Notes under the pieces: generated by a model
What the model saw: only the letters and a program-made list of their open reading frames with translations
The model's database searches: none
What the model was told of the DNA's origin: nothing
Source of the DNA: Piezodorus guildinii
Lineage: Eukaryota > Arthropoda > Insecta > Hemiptera > Pentatomidae
Direction of reading: 5' to 3'
DNA length: 64,000 bases
Assembly: GCA_023052935.1 (NCBI GenBank)
Contig: CM041294.1
Span: 102,828,116-102,892,115, forward strand
Part shown: positions 31,972 through 42,430 of the stretch, in pieces
Numbering within the stretch: the stretch's first letter is position 1
Layout: each line of letters opens with the position of its first letter
Made by a program: the position numbers and the translations under genes

Positions 31972-32490
31972 TAAATAGAAACTACGTCATTTATTATAAG
32001 AGTTTGGGTAGTCAGATTTATATGCATCATAAAAATATATTCATATGTTTGTTTTTGTTTTTTATTTATAACAGTTAACTTCTGTAATTGACCTAGAAAA
32101 AAAAACAAAAAAAACAACTCAATATTTGAGATTTCAAGCATCAAAATAAGCAGCATACATATGTCAAATACAAATAATAAACCATCGTGTGATTTGTAAC
32201 TTTTTAAAAGTAATTGTAGACATTTTTTAGTATAGATTTTTTTCTTATTCTATAATTTTTTATCCACAACTGCAATGGATTTTACAATCAGGTTTGTTGT
32301 GGCGTGTAGGGATGGATAGAGAATGTCCAGCGGCACCCCTTCCAGTCGTTATTTTTATTTTGCTATGATATCACGAAGTCCCTCATCCATATTTTTATCA
32401 GCCTTCTACGAGTGTTAAGAGACAGGTTCGAAGTGGTCATGATTTATATTAATATATTAGTATATCCTAATAAGTTATTATTGAAACGTG
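31972..32490. other. AT-rich non-coding DNA
   Basis: Nothing recognised. Confidence 0.4.
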
Positions 32491-32880
32491 TAGTGGGTCC
32501 GACTCTGTTAGATGGATTTGTACAGCCTTCTTCAAGTGTCTTATTCTACTTCATCACACAGCTTCTTCCAGCAGTTGCGCTTACTTTCTTTTATTGCCTT
32601 AATTAGGCCCCACTTAGCTTGTTTATGTTCCTACTTTCGTGCCTCGTATTGTAAGCAACCTCTCGCTCGCTGGTCTAATCTTCTGGTACGAAGACAGGCT
32701 CGTCGGAGAACAGCGATCTGCTCGATCCACCAATATACTGCCGTGTGTCGGTTTCTTTCAATCCTTAGCTATTGAAGCATACCATGTATTAGTAATAAAC
32801 TTCATCAACCGTGTTACACTTTCCTCTACTGTCCCTTGTCATTCGATTCTTTCCTTAATCATGATGTCAAAGGATCGTTG
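32491..32880 (-). mobile_element. R1-like LINE fragment (EN-RT linker)
   Basis: On the minus strand: WWIEQIAVLRRACLRTRRLD, QRARGCLQYEARK-stop, then KWGLIKAIKESKRNCWKKLC and DEVEEG. This is the 'WW..EI..LR..C...RR..QRAR......+..Y+.AK..L..AI+.SK..CW+.LC' linker between endonuclease and RT that is characteristic of R1-clade elements of arthropods. The rest of RT is missing. The three overlapping plus-strand ORFs here are antisense. Confidence 0.7.
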
Positions 32881-32999
32881 GTTCCAACCCGCTGCTGGAT
32901 GCGTTTTAATTTTTTTTGAGCTGGCTGTTGGTAAATGAAAGTATACATGAAGAGTAATGTTGCTAACTTACTATAAAATTTAGTAATATTTCTGATTTT

Positions 33000-33290
33000 T
33001 GTTTTGAAAATATAAATTTTTGGTATGCGTAATTCTTTTGCCATTGAAGTCTAAATGTGTTTAATCTACATTTAATTTTGAGCGTCTTGAAAGTAAAGAG
33101 TGAAAAGGTATTTAATTTTTTTTTAGAGTTATTTGTCTGTTCTGAGTGGATCCCAATATCATCTTCTGTCGAATGCCAAGCCAAGATATCTTGTTCTGTC
33201 TAACTAACTGTGAAGTTTGAATTTGATCAGGATGTACTTGAGTGCAGGTTCCTTGTTCTTAGAGTGTAAGTAATATATTAGGGTTTGTCT
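33000..33290 (-). mobile_element. LINE RT thumb fragment
   Basis: On the minus strand YLGLAFDRR, stop, then YWDPLRTDK near 33190-33140, a 'YLG+.FD+...W..H+' thumb start. Around 33050, TFRLQWQKNYAYQKF may continue it. It lies 5' (minus sense) of the linker fragment at 32.5-32.9 kb, the wrong order for one element, so the two are separate insertions or rearranged. Confidence 0.5.
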
Positions 33291-34594
33291 TGTTTATTTT
33301 GTATTTTCCAAAGTTTTCACAAAGAAACGGTAGATTGTGGTGTAGTGTCTGTAATGGTACGTAGGATTAAAAAAATTAAAACGTCTACTTCTCAGACCTT
33401 CAAAATGCATTCTCAAACCAACACTACTAGAGGCTTTAAAATAAAAAAAAAAAAACAAGATAGAAATTTCCTCTAATTTTATTTATAACCAAGGCTATAC
33501 AACTAAAAATAATTAGAGACTTAAAGAAATCAGAAAGTTAATGAATTAATTAAACAACTTTTGTGAAAATATAGGATTGCAATTCTGAATCTTAAGAACA
33601 TTTACACTTATCTGCTACGTACTAGTTCAGCTAAACGATATAGAAATTACTTTTTTGTTCATCACGCCAGCCCATGCATTTCCCAAGTACATGCATATGT
33701 TCTCATTCGATTCTTAAAGTTATATAGGCTAAACCTTTAACACTAAGCAATATACAAGGAGAAGATCAATTCTACTTAAAATGTGAAAAATCTAATTATA
33801 AACTAGCCTTGTTAGTTAAACAGCACATTGGCTAAAACTGTTATGCAAAAAAATTTAAAAGTCCAACTGGTGGTTAAAAAAATAAAGTAATATGAATAAT
33901 GTTAGATATAAGGGACGTATGAAGCAGCAAACTGCATATTATTTTAAATAACCTTTTAAATAGCATATCCTTTTTTATGTCTTGAAAACATTAAAAATCG
34001 TCAATAATATGTATTATTTTCATAAGTGGATAAAATACAGTTTATCAACCAGAGTGCTTTATCAACATCAATTATTTTTTAAAAACTCTTCATTCTTTTG
34101 AATATGAGTTGAAATTGTATCTAAAATGTATTACAACATTATTATTTTCTATGGTGAAATTCACAAAACCTAAAATAAATAAGTTTTAATAAAAAGAGAA
34201 ATTGTGTTAAAGAAAGAACATTTAGATTCTGAAGTAATTTTTACTGTTATATTTGTTTTAATATTTAATAACATGTTGTCCTTAGATTCCAATTCAGAAG
34301 AACTGGAATGATAAGAACATTTTCAGAGCAAATAAAACGGAATGGTACTAAAGCAAGAAAATAGCACATGGACTAAGCCAGCAAGGGTGAGAGAAATAAA
34401 AGTCGTAAAGTTCAATTTACTAAAGTTTATATCAATAGAGTTCAGCTATATCTTAACCCAGATTACTCCTATTGACTCAACGAAAAATACCGAAGTATTT
34501 TTACAGCTCATGGGTAATATTCAAGTAGCTCTGTTCATTAAATGTCTAAACGTTATTAGTTTTTACCTAACAAATATATAAGCTTTAAAAAAAT
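33291..34594. other. AT-rich non-coding DNA
   Basis: Nothing recognised in 1.3 kb; a 79-codon ORF at 34342-34581 has no recognisable motif. Confidence 0.45.
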
Positions 34595-34661
34595 AAGAGA
34601 GATGTTAGTTCATAGTGCAATCTAAAGAACACACAATTAAGATATTAACTTAATAAACTGG

Positions 34662-34702
34662 TGCCAACGTTTCGGCATAAATTATAGGCCTCTTCATTGC
34701 GG
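34662..34702 (-). ncRNA. Hammerhead-like motif (left arm, decayed)
   Basis: Minus strand: ATGAAGA (C of CUGANGA changed to A), AGGCC/TGCC stem II, GAAACGTT. It mirrors the right-arm motif; the first core base is mutated and the cleavage triplet is GTT. Confidence 0.35.
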
Positions 34703-34840
34703 TTGAAGGAGAGCATCAGAACAATGAAGGCATAATGGCTCCCAGGGTGGAGAAATAACCAAAATTTTAAATATTCAAGTGAATATTTCCCCAATCTGGG
34801 CGCCATTATTGCTAAATTGTTCTGACGCTATCCTTCTAAC

Positions 34841-34880
34841 GCCCTGAAGTAGGCCTATAATTTAAGCCGAAACGTCGGCA
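34841..34880 (+). ncRNA. Hammerhead-ribozyme-like motif (right arm)
   Basis: Stem I strand GCC, core CTGAAGTA (the CUGANGA box with one extra T), stem II AGGCC/AAGCC around a TATAATTT loop, invariant GAAA, minimal stem III AC-GT, cleavage triplet GTC, then GGC closing stem I against the first GCC. All hammerhead parts occur in the right order within 40 bases; the inserted T would probably weaken activity in this copy. Confidence 0.45.
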
Positions 34881-35437
34881 CAAGTTGTGTAGTTTATATC
34901 TTAAATGTGTGTTCTTTTGACTGCACCCTGAACTAACTTCTCCCACAAAAAATATTATATATTGTTACGGGCTACGGGGTGTGAGAAATGAACTACTCCA
35001 GTTTCCAAATTACAAATATTTATTCGATACAGAATGTACAAATTCAAAGGGATTACTAACCACTATAGTTACAATAATAATTGAATTACTAGCTTAACTA
35101 CTAAACAGTATACATATAAAATGAGGTATTCCTAACAAATAAACTATTTACAATCTGCTAGACTTATTCTAAATCTTACAACTATAAATTATATATAAAC
35201 TACAGTCTTCTAATTTCCCACCGACCAGTTATCACAATACTGACACACAGTTTTAATACACTGTCACGAACGGTTCACTGTCACTGTTCACTGATACATC
35301 ACTGATACTTGTTGAGCCGGATTAAGACTGACTGCCCCAGGCGTAGTGGACCGGTATTTGTACCACCACCGAAGATTCTAGACACACTGCCTGCCGTAAG
35401 GGCCGAGAGTCGAGTGGGCCGTTCTAGGTACTTCGAG

Positions 35438-37126
35438 ACGTCTGTGAAGTTGGCCCCCCATAGTCGAAAAAATTGATTTTTTTTTAGAGTTCTGGTAGCC
35501 CCCCAAAGAGTTCTAGAGTTCTCGACCATTTTTAGAAATAGTTCTGTAGTTTAAGCCACTCAAAATGACGACCCAAGTAGCGGGGGGGCTAACTTCACAC
35601 GTGTTGCAACTTGGCGGTCTTATAACTTCCTTCCTATTAAGTTTACAAAAAAAATTCAAATAGAAAAATGTTAGAACTCTTAGGGGGGCAAACAGAACTC
35701 CGACTAAAAAAAAACATTTCCGAAAAAAATAGTTTTGAAAAAAAATTAAAAATTAAAAATATTGATTAAAAAAATTTTTTAGAGAGAGTTCCAGTATTCC
35801 ATCGACTAGATCTAAAAAAATTATCGGGAAGTTTTCCTCTGTAATTACAAATAAAAAAGTTCTGGGACCTTAAAGTTTTTAACATTTTTTCGAAACTTTG
35901 CGGCGTTGTAAGTCCGATACTATCAACTTTAGAGAAAACATTCATAAGGATAATTGTTAGAACTCTTAGGGGGGCCAACAGAACTCCGACTAAAACCAAC
36001 GAATTCCAAAAAAAAAATTTCAAAAAATTTTAAACGAAAAAATTTTAAACATTAAACCATAAATTATTTTTTTTGACCGGAGTTCCGATAGCCCCCCAAC
36101 TAGATCTAAATATAATTATTTGAACGTTTTGCTCTGAGATGCGAAATAAGAAAGTTCTGGCCTCTCAAATTTTCAAATTTTTTTTTTGCAACTTTGCGGC
36201 CTTGTAGGTCCGATACTATCAACTTTAGAGAAAACATTCATAAGGATAATTGTTAGAACTCTTAGGGGGGCCAACAGAACTCCGACTAAAAACAACGAAT
36301 TCCAAAAAAAAAATTTCAAAAAATTTTAAACGAAAATATTTTTAACATTAAACCATAAATTATTTTTTTTGACCGGAGTTCCGATAGCCCCCAACTAGAT
36401 CTAAATATAATTATTTGAACGTTTTGCTCTGAGATGCGAAATAAGAAAGTTCTGGCCTCTCAAATTTTCAAATTTTTTTTTTGCAACTTTGCGGCCTTGT
36501 AGGTCCCATACTATCAACATTAGAGAAAACATTCATAAGGATAATTGTTAGAACTCTTAGGAGGGCCAACAGAACTCCGACTAAAAACAACGAATTCCAA
36601 AAAAAAAAATTTCAAAATATTTTAAACGAAAATATTTTTAACATTAAACCATAAATTATGTTTTTTGACCGGAGTTCCGATGGCCCCCCAACTAGATCTA
36701 AATATAATTATCTGAACGTTTTCCTCTGAGATGCGAAATAAGAATGTTCTGGTCACTTACATATTCAATATTTTTTTTTTGCAACTTTGCGGCCTTGTAC
36801 GTCCGATACTATCAACTTTAGAGAAAACATTCATAAGGATAATTGTTAGAACTCTTAGGGGGGCCAACAGAACTCCGACTAAAAACAACGAATTCCAAAA
36901 AAAAATTTGCTCCGAAATTTTGACCAACTATTACAAGTCCGAAAGGGGTATAAAATTTAACCGAAAAATTTTTTTTTGACCGGAGTTCCGGTAGCCCCCG
37001 ACTAGATCTAAATATAATTATAGAGACATTTTCCTCTGAGATGCGAAATAAGAAAGTTCTGGCCTCTCAAACTTTCAAATTTATTTTTTGCAACTTTGCG
37101 GCCTTGTACGTCCGATACTATCAACT
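35438..37126 (-). repeat. Foldback left arm, about 5-6 tandem units
   Basis: Units recur at ~285-300-base spacing, seen from the block GGCCAACAGAACTCCGAC near 35691 (variant), 35973, 36267, 36565 and 36863, plus a last partial unit ending CCGATACTATCAACTT. Each unit also has TTTTTGACCGGAGTTCCG, AACTAGATCTAAATATAATT, ATGCGAAATAAGAAAGTTCT and TTGCAACTTTGCGGCCTTGT. Long A and T homopolymers vary between units. Confidence 0.92.
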
Positions 37127-37815
37127 TAAGCCTAAAAGGCATAAAGAAAGAAAACAAAAATTAAATAAAAGCACACTTAATAAGTGGAAAGTAAGATAAT
37201 ATAAAATTTAAAATACAATATAAGGTACAGTATAAGTTATATTTAATTTAGACTAGTTATGAATAAAATAAGAAAAAAAATTCATTGGTAACATTACATA
37301 TATAGTCCAAGAAACTTTGAGCATTTCTAAACTCAAAAGATTTAGAAAAAAAAGTCAATATAATGTTTGCTTATTTTACGTAGTTACATTCAAGAATCCA
37401 GAGACTTGCTCCATTTAAAAAGTCCTCCAACAGACCTGCTAATCTATAAACTACAACTTGGTCAATTTTACAACCAATAACTATTCCACAAAATCTCAAA
37501 ACTGAAATGACGGTTAGCTCAGAACCATTCTGGACTATGGGTACCTGTTTGTTGTTTGTTTAGGTTTAAAGGCGTAAAACCCTAATGTCGTCAACACCTA
37601 GATACTGTATGTATATTTGTACAATAGATATTGTAAATACTATAAGTAATTGATAAAAAAAAAAAAGATTATTATGAAAAAAAATTTAAAAAACATTAAA
37701 AAAATAATTAATAAAAAACTGACCAGGAATGTATACTTTATATAAAATAAATATTATAGTCTCTAAAATTTAGATAAGATTTATTAAAGTCTTTAAAATA
37801 TAGATAAAAATTGCT
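37127..37815. other. Foldback spacer (loop)
   Basis: Non-repeat DNA between the arms. 37127-37545 is AT-rich, with a GC-moderate patch near 37390-37540 that hints at a LINE thumb but is not readable. 37547-37815 is a LINE 3' UTR. No transposase is present. Confidence 0.7.
37547..37815 (-). mobile_element. LINE 3' UTR fragment in foldback spacer
   Basis: Matches the 3' UTR of the 23.25-25.64 kb LINE: (AAAC)-type tail, AAACCTAAACAAACAACAAA on minus, GGCGTAAAACCCTAA and CCTAGATACTGTATG on plus, then GACCAGGAATGTATACTTTA against GACTAGGAATGGTCTTTATA. It is 5'-truncated within the 3' UTR and carries no coding sequence. Confidence 0.75.
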
Positions 37816-40800
37816 AGGAGGTCTAACAATTATCCTTATGAAAATTTCTCTAAAGTTGATAGTAATAATTTATGGTTTAATGTTAAAAAATGTTTCGTTA
37901 AAAATTTTTTGAAATTTTTTTTTTGGAATTTGTTGATTTTAGTCGGAGTTCTGTTGGCCCCCCTAAGAGTTCTAACAATTATCCTTATGAATGTTTTCTC
38001 CAAAGTTGATAGTATCGGACGTACAAGGCCGCACAGTTGCAAAAAATAAATTTGAAAGTTTGAGAGGCCAGAACTTTCCTATTTCGCATCTCAGAGGAAA
38101 ATGTCTCAATAATTATATTTAGATCTAGTCGGGGGGCTACCGGAACTCCGGTCAAAAAAAAAATTTTTTTCGGTTAAATTTTATACCCCTTTCGGACTTG
38201 TAATAGTTGGTCAAAATTTCGGAGCAAATTTTTTTTTGGAATTCGTTGTTTTTAGTCGGAGTTCTGTTGGCCCCCCTAAGAGTTCTAACAATTATCCTTA
38301 TGAATGTTTTCTCTAAAGTTGATAGTATCGGACGTACAAGGCCGCACAGTTGCAAAAAATAAATTTGAAAGTTTGAGAGGCCAGAACTTTCCTATTTCGC
38401 ATCTCAGAGGAAAATGTCTCTATAATTATATTTAGATCTGGTCGGGGGGCTACCGGAACTCCGGTCAAAAAAAAATTTTTTTTCGGTTAAATTTTATACC
38501 CCTTTCGGACTTGTAATAGTTGGTCAAAATTTCGGAGCAAATTTTTTTTTGGAATTCGTTGTTTTTAGTCGGAGTTCTGTTGGCCCCCCTAAGAGTTCTA
38601 ACAATTATCCTTATGAATGTTTTCTCTAAAGTTGATAGTATCGGACGTACAAGGCCGCACAGTTGCAAAAAATAAATTTGAAAGTTTGAGAGGCCAGAAC
38701 TTTCCTATTTCGCATCTCAGAGGAAAATGTCTCTATAATTATATTTAGATCTGGTCGGGGGGCTACCGGAACTCCGGTCAAAAAAAAATTTTTTTTCGGT
38801 TAAATTTTATACCCCTTTCGGACTTGTAATAGTTGGTCAAAATTTCGGAGCAAATTTTTTTTTGGAATTCGTTGTTTTTAGTCGGAGTTCTGTTGGCCCC
38901 CTAAGAGTTCTAACAATTATCCTTATGAATGTTTTCTCTAAAGTTGATAGTATCGGACGTACAAGGCCGCAAGTTGCAAAAAATAAATTTGAAAGTTTGA
39001 GAGGCCAGAACTTTCTTATTTCGCATCTCAGAGGAAAATGTCCCTATAATTATATTTAGATCTAGTCGGGGGGCTACCGGAAATCCGGTAACTCCGGTCA
39101 AAAAAAAAAATTTTTTCGGTTAAATTTTATACCCCTTTCGGACTTGTAATAGTTGGTCAAAATTTGGGAGCAATTTTTTTTTGGAATTCGTTGTTTTTAG
39201 TCGGAGTTCTGTTGGCCCCCCTAAGAGTTCTAACAATTATCCTTATGAATGTTTTCTCTAAAGTTGATATATCGAACTACAAGGCCGCAAAGTTGCAAAA
39301 AAAAATTTGAAAATTTGAGAGGCCAGAACTTTCTTATTTCGCATCTCAGAGCAAAACGTTCAGATAATTATATTTAGATCTAGTTGGGGGGCCATCGGAA
39401 CTCCGGTCAAAAAAAATTTTTCGGTTTAATTTTATATTTTCGGGTTTAAAATTTTTTGGAAATTTTTTTTTTGGAATTCGTTGTTTTTAGTCGGAGTTCT
39501 GTTGGCCCCCCTAAGAGTTCTAACAATTATCCTTATGAATGTTTTCTCTAAAGTTGATATATCGAACCTACAAGGCCGCAAAGTTGCAAAAAAAAATTTG
39601 AAAATTTGAGAGGCCAGAACTTTCTTATTTCGCATCTCAGAGCAAAACGTTCAGATAATTATATTTAGATCTAGTTGGGGGGCCATCGGAACTCCGGTCA
39701 AAAAAAATTTTTTGGTTTTAATTGGATTAAATATTTTCGTTAAAATTTTGAGAATTTTTTTTTTGGAATTCGTTGTTTTTAGTCGGAGTTCTGTTGGCCC
39801 CCCTAAGAGTTCTAACAATTATCCTTATGAATGTTTTCTCTAAAGTTGATAATATCGACTACAAGGCCGCAAAGTTGCAAAAAAAAATTTGAAAATTTGA
39901 GAGGCCAGAACTTTCTATTTCGCATCTCAGAGCAAAACGTTCAGATAATTATATTTAGATCTAGTTGGGGGCATCGGAACTCCGGTCAAAAAAAATAATT
40001 TATGTTTAATGGTTAAAATATTATTTCGTTTAAAATTTTTTGAAATTTTTTTTTTTTGGAATTCGTTGTTTTTAGTCGGAGTTCTGTTGGCCCCCCTAAG
40101 AGTTCTAACAATTATCCTTATGAATGTTTTCTCTAAAGTTGATAATATCGAACCTACAAGGCCGCAAAGTTGCAAAAAAAAAATTTGAAAATTTGAGAGG
40201 CCAGAACTTTCTTATTTCGCATCTCAGAGCAAAACGTTCAGATAATTATATTTAGATCTAGTTGGGGGGCCATCGGAACTCCGGTCAAAAAAAATAATTT
40301 ATGGTTTAATGTTAAAAATATTTTCGTTTAAAATTTTTTGAAATTTTTTTTTTTTGGAATTCGTTGTTTTTAGTCGGAGTTCTGTTGGCCCCCCTAAGAG
40401 TTCTAACAATTATCCTTATGAATGTTTTCTCTAAAGTTGATAATATCGAACCTACAAGGCCGCAAAGTTGCAAAAAAAAATTTGAAAATTTGAGAGGCCA
40501 GAACTTTCTTATTTCGCATCTCAGAGCAAAACGTTCAGATAATTATATTTAGATCTAGTTGGGGGGCCATCGGAACTCCGGTCAAAAAAAATAATTTATG
40601 GTTTAATGTTAAAAATATTTTCGTTTAAAATTTTTTGAAATTTTTTTTTTTGGAATTCGTTGTTTTTAGTCGGAGTTCAGTTGGCCCCCCTAAGAGTTCT
40701 AACAATTATCCTTATGAATGTTTTCTCTAAAGTTGATAATATCGAGCCTACAAGGCCGCAAAGTTGCAAAAAAAAATTTGAAAATTTGAGAGGCCAGAAC

Positions 40801-42107
40801 TTTCTTATTTCGCATCTCAGAGCAAAACGTTCAGATAATTATATTTAGATCTAGTTGGGGGGCCATCGGAACTCCGGTCAAAAAAAATAATTTATGGTTT
40901 AATGTTAAAAATATTTTCGTTTAAAATTTTTTGAAATTTTTTTTTTTTGGAATTCGTTGTTTTTAGTCGGAGTTCTGTTGGCCCCCCTAAGAGTTCTAAC
41001 AATTATCCTTATGAATGTTTTCTCTAAAGTTGATAATATCGAACCTACAAGGCCGCAAAGTTGCAAAAAAAAATTTGAAAATTTGAGAGGCCAGAACTTT
41101 CTTATTTCGCATCTCAGAGCAAAACGTTCAGATAATTATATTTAGATCTAGTTGGGGGGCCATCGGAACTCCGGTCAAAAAAAATAATTTATGGTTTAAT
41201 GTTAAAAATATTTTCGTTTAAAATTTTTTGAAATTTTTTTTTTTTGGAATTCGTTGTTTTTAGTCGGAGTTCTGTTGGCCCCCCTAAGAGTTCTAACAAT
41301 TATCCTTATGAACGTTTTCTCTAAAGTTGATAATATCGAGCCTACAAGGCCGCAAAGTTGCAAAAAAAAATTTGAAAATTTGAGAGGCCAGAACTTTCTT
41401 ATTTCGCATCTCAGAGCAAAACGTTCAAATAATTATATTTAGATCTAGTTGGGGGGCCATCGGAACTCCGGTCAAAAAAATAATTTATGGTTTAATGTTT
41501 AAAATTTTTTGAAATTTTTTTTTTTTGGAATTCGTTGGTTTTAGTCGGAGTTCTGTTGGCCCCCCTAAGAGTTCTAACAATTATCCTTATGAATGTTTTC
41601 TCTAAAGTTGATAGTATCGGACTTACAACGCCGCAAAGTTTCGAAAAAATGTTAAAAACTTTAAGGTCCCAGAACTTTTTTATTTGTAATTACAGAGGAA
41701 AACTTCCCGATAATTTTTTTAGATCTAGTCGATGGAATACTGGAACTCTCTCTAAAAATTTTTTTTAATCAATATTTTTAATTTTTTTTTATTTTTAAAT
41801 TTTTTTTCAAAACTCTTTTTTTCGGAAATGTTTTTTTTTAGTCGGAGTTCTGTTTGCCCCCCTAAGAGTTCTAACATTTTTCTATTTGAATTTTTTTTGT
41901 AAACTTAATAGGAAGGAAGTTATAAGACCGCCAAGTTGCAACACGTGTGAAGTTAGCCCCCCCGCTACTTGGGTCGTCATTTTGAGTGGCTTAAACTACA
42001 GAACTATTTCTAAAAATGGTCGAGAACTCTAGAACTCTTTGGGGGGTTACCAGAACTCTAAAAAAAAATCAATTTTTTTGACTATGGGGGGCCAACTTCA
42101 CAGACGT
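37816..42107 (+). repeat. Foldback right arm, about 14 tandem units
   Basis: Units marked by GTCGGAGTTCTGTTGGCCCC recur from ~37940 to ~41540, with a variant outermost unit near 41840. The period is ~313 bases between 38.15 and 38.88 kb (three nearly identical units) and ~297 bases between 40.36 and 41.26 kb (four nearly identical units). Neighbouring units resemble each other more than distant ones, which indicates local amplification by unequal exchange. The first unit is truncated. Confidence 0.92.
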
Positions 42108-42254
42108 TACTTCGAGGACCTTCCAGATCCAGAAGCCCCTAGCCTGGGCTCGGTCCACCTGTCAGTGTCCCGACCGTAGCAATATTAATTACCTATTTTT
42201 TACATATGGATTCATTCTCGATGATTAAGAAAGATTTAAGATTAAACATTTATA

Positions 42255-42430
42255 AAACATTTTTATTAATATTTACAACTGTATTATATACATCTAGTAA
42301 ATGTGATGGACATTTTAAACTGACATGAAATACATGTAAAGACGCTAACCCACTTGCAGCACTCTAAAAATATTCTAAACTAGAAGGTCTTGTGGCCATC
42401 TCTTGTAAAACTTATATAACTATTTAATTT
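42255..42430 (-). mobile_element. Jockey-like LINE 3' end fragment
   Basis: Minus-strand 3' UTR homologous to that at 52.25-52.43 kb (ATACATCTAGTAAATGTGAT against ACACATCTAGTAAATAGGCT; CTAGAAGGTCTTGTGGCCAT against CTAGGAGGTCTGGAGGCCAT). The coding end KRWPQDLLV-like on minus corresponds to the RRLKRxWPxDLL C-terminus of Jockey ORF2. Confidence 0.6.

Larger units (their letters stand above)
34595..34950. mobile_element. Palindromic Penelope/MITE-like element with hammerhead-like cores
   Basis: Two inverted arms of about 170 bases meet near 34770. Matching landmarks: GTTAGTTCATAGTGCA (left) against the inverse of TGCACCCTGAACTAAC (right), AAGAACACAC, and TAAATTATAGGCCT. Each arm holds a CTGANGA...GAAA arrangement pointing outward (plus 34841-34880; minus 34702-34662). 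Inverted pairs of LTR-like segments with hammerhead motifs are known from Penelope-like retroelements; alternatively it is a foldback MITE. No RT is present. A single-arm copy lies at 2.53-2.67 kb. Confidence 0.65.
35438..42107. mobile_element. 6.67-kb foldback element with tandem-repeat arms
   Basis: Terminal inverted repeats start ACGTCTGTGAAGTTGGCC at both ends. Identical 9-bp direct repeats TACTTCGAG (35429-35437; 42108-42116) flank it as a target-site duplication. The outer ~620 bases of the two arms are near-identical inverses; inward, each arm is an array of ~300-base tandem units. Arms are unequal (about 1.69 and 4.29 kb) around a ~690-base spacer. Known foldback elements (Drosophila FB) and Mutator-like elements make 9-bp duplications, and FB arms are tandem arrays. 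No transposase frame is present, so it is non-autonomous. The many 60-80-codon ORFs are reiterations of the repeat unit. Confidence 0.9.
34963..42181 (-). mobile_element. Solo-LTR-like sequence split by foldback element
   Basis: Begins TGTTACGG and ends CCGTAGCA, i.e. TG...CA with imperfect inverted ends, and is flanked by a 4-bp ATAT on each side (34959-34962; 42182-42185). Removing the foldback and one copy of its duplication leaves ~540 bases (34963-35437 plus 42117-42181). An AATAAA signal on the minus strand near 35019-35024 suggests minus orientation. No primer-binding site, coding region or second LTR is seen, consistent with a solo LTR left by recombination. ATAT is weak evidence in AT-rich DNA; TG...CA and the symmetric ends carry the call. 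Confidence 0.6.

Noticed and set aside
32512..32938. Three overlapping plus-strand ORFs of 64-99 codons
   Set aside because: Antisense to an R1-like linker whose motif order is clear on the minus strand.
35299..41768. A dozen similar 62-85-codon ORFs on both strands, conserved between repeats (for example LAPLRVLTIILMNVFSKVD)
   Set aside because: They are translations of the foldback tandem unit in one frame. They have no consistent start or stop, and similarity exists because the DNA unit is repeated. No protein motif is visible.
35438..42107. Regular repeats considered as a CRISPR-like or satellite array
   Set aside because: Units are ~300 bases without unique spacers, occur in inverted arms, and are bounded by terminal inverted repeats with a target duplication. 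That is a transposon structure in animal DNA.
35438..42107. Possibility that the big palindrome is an assembly artefact
   Set aside because: The arms have different unit counts, different periods and a distinct spacer, and the ends show a precise 9-bp duplication in an LTR-like host sequence. A false inversion would give equal arms. Only long reads can settle copy number.
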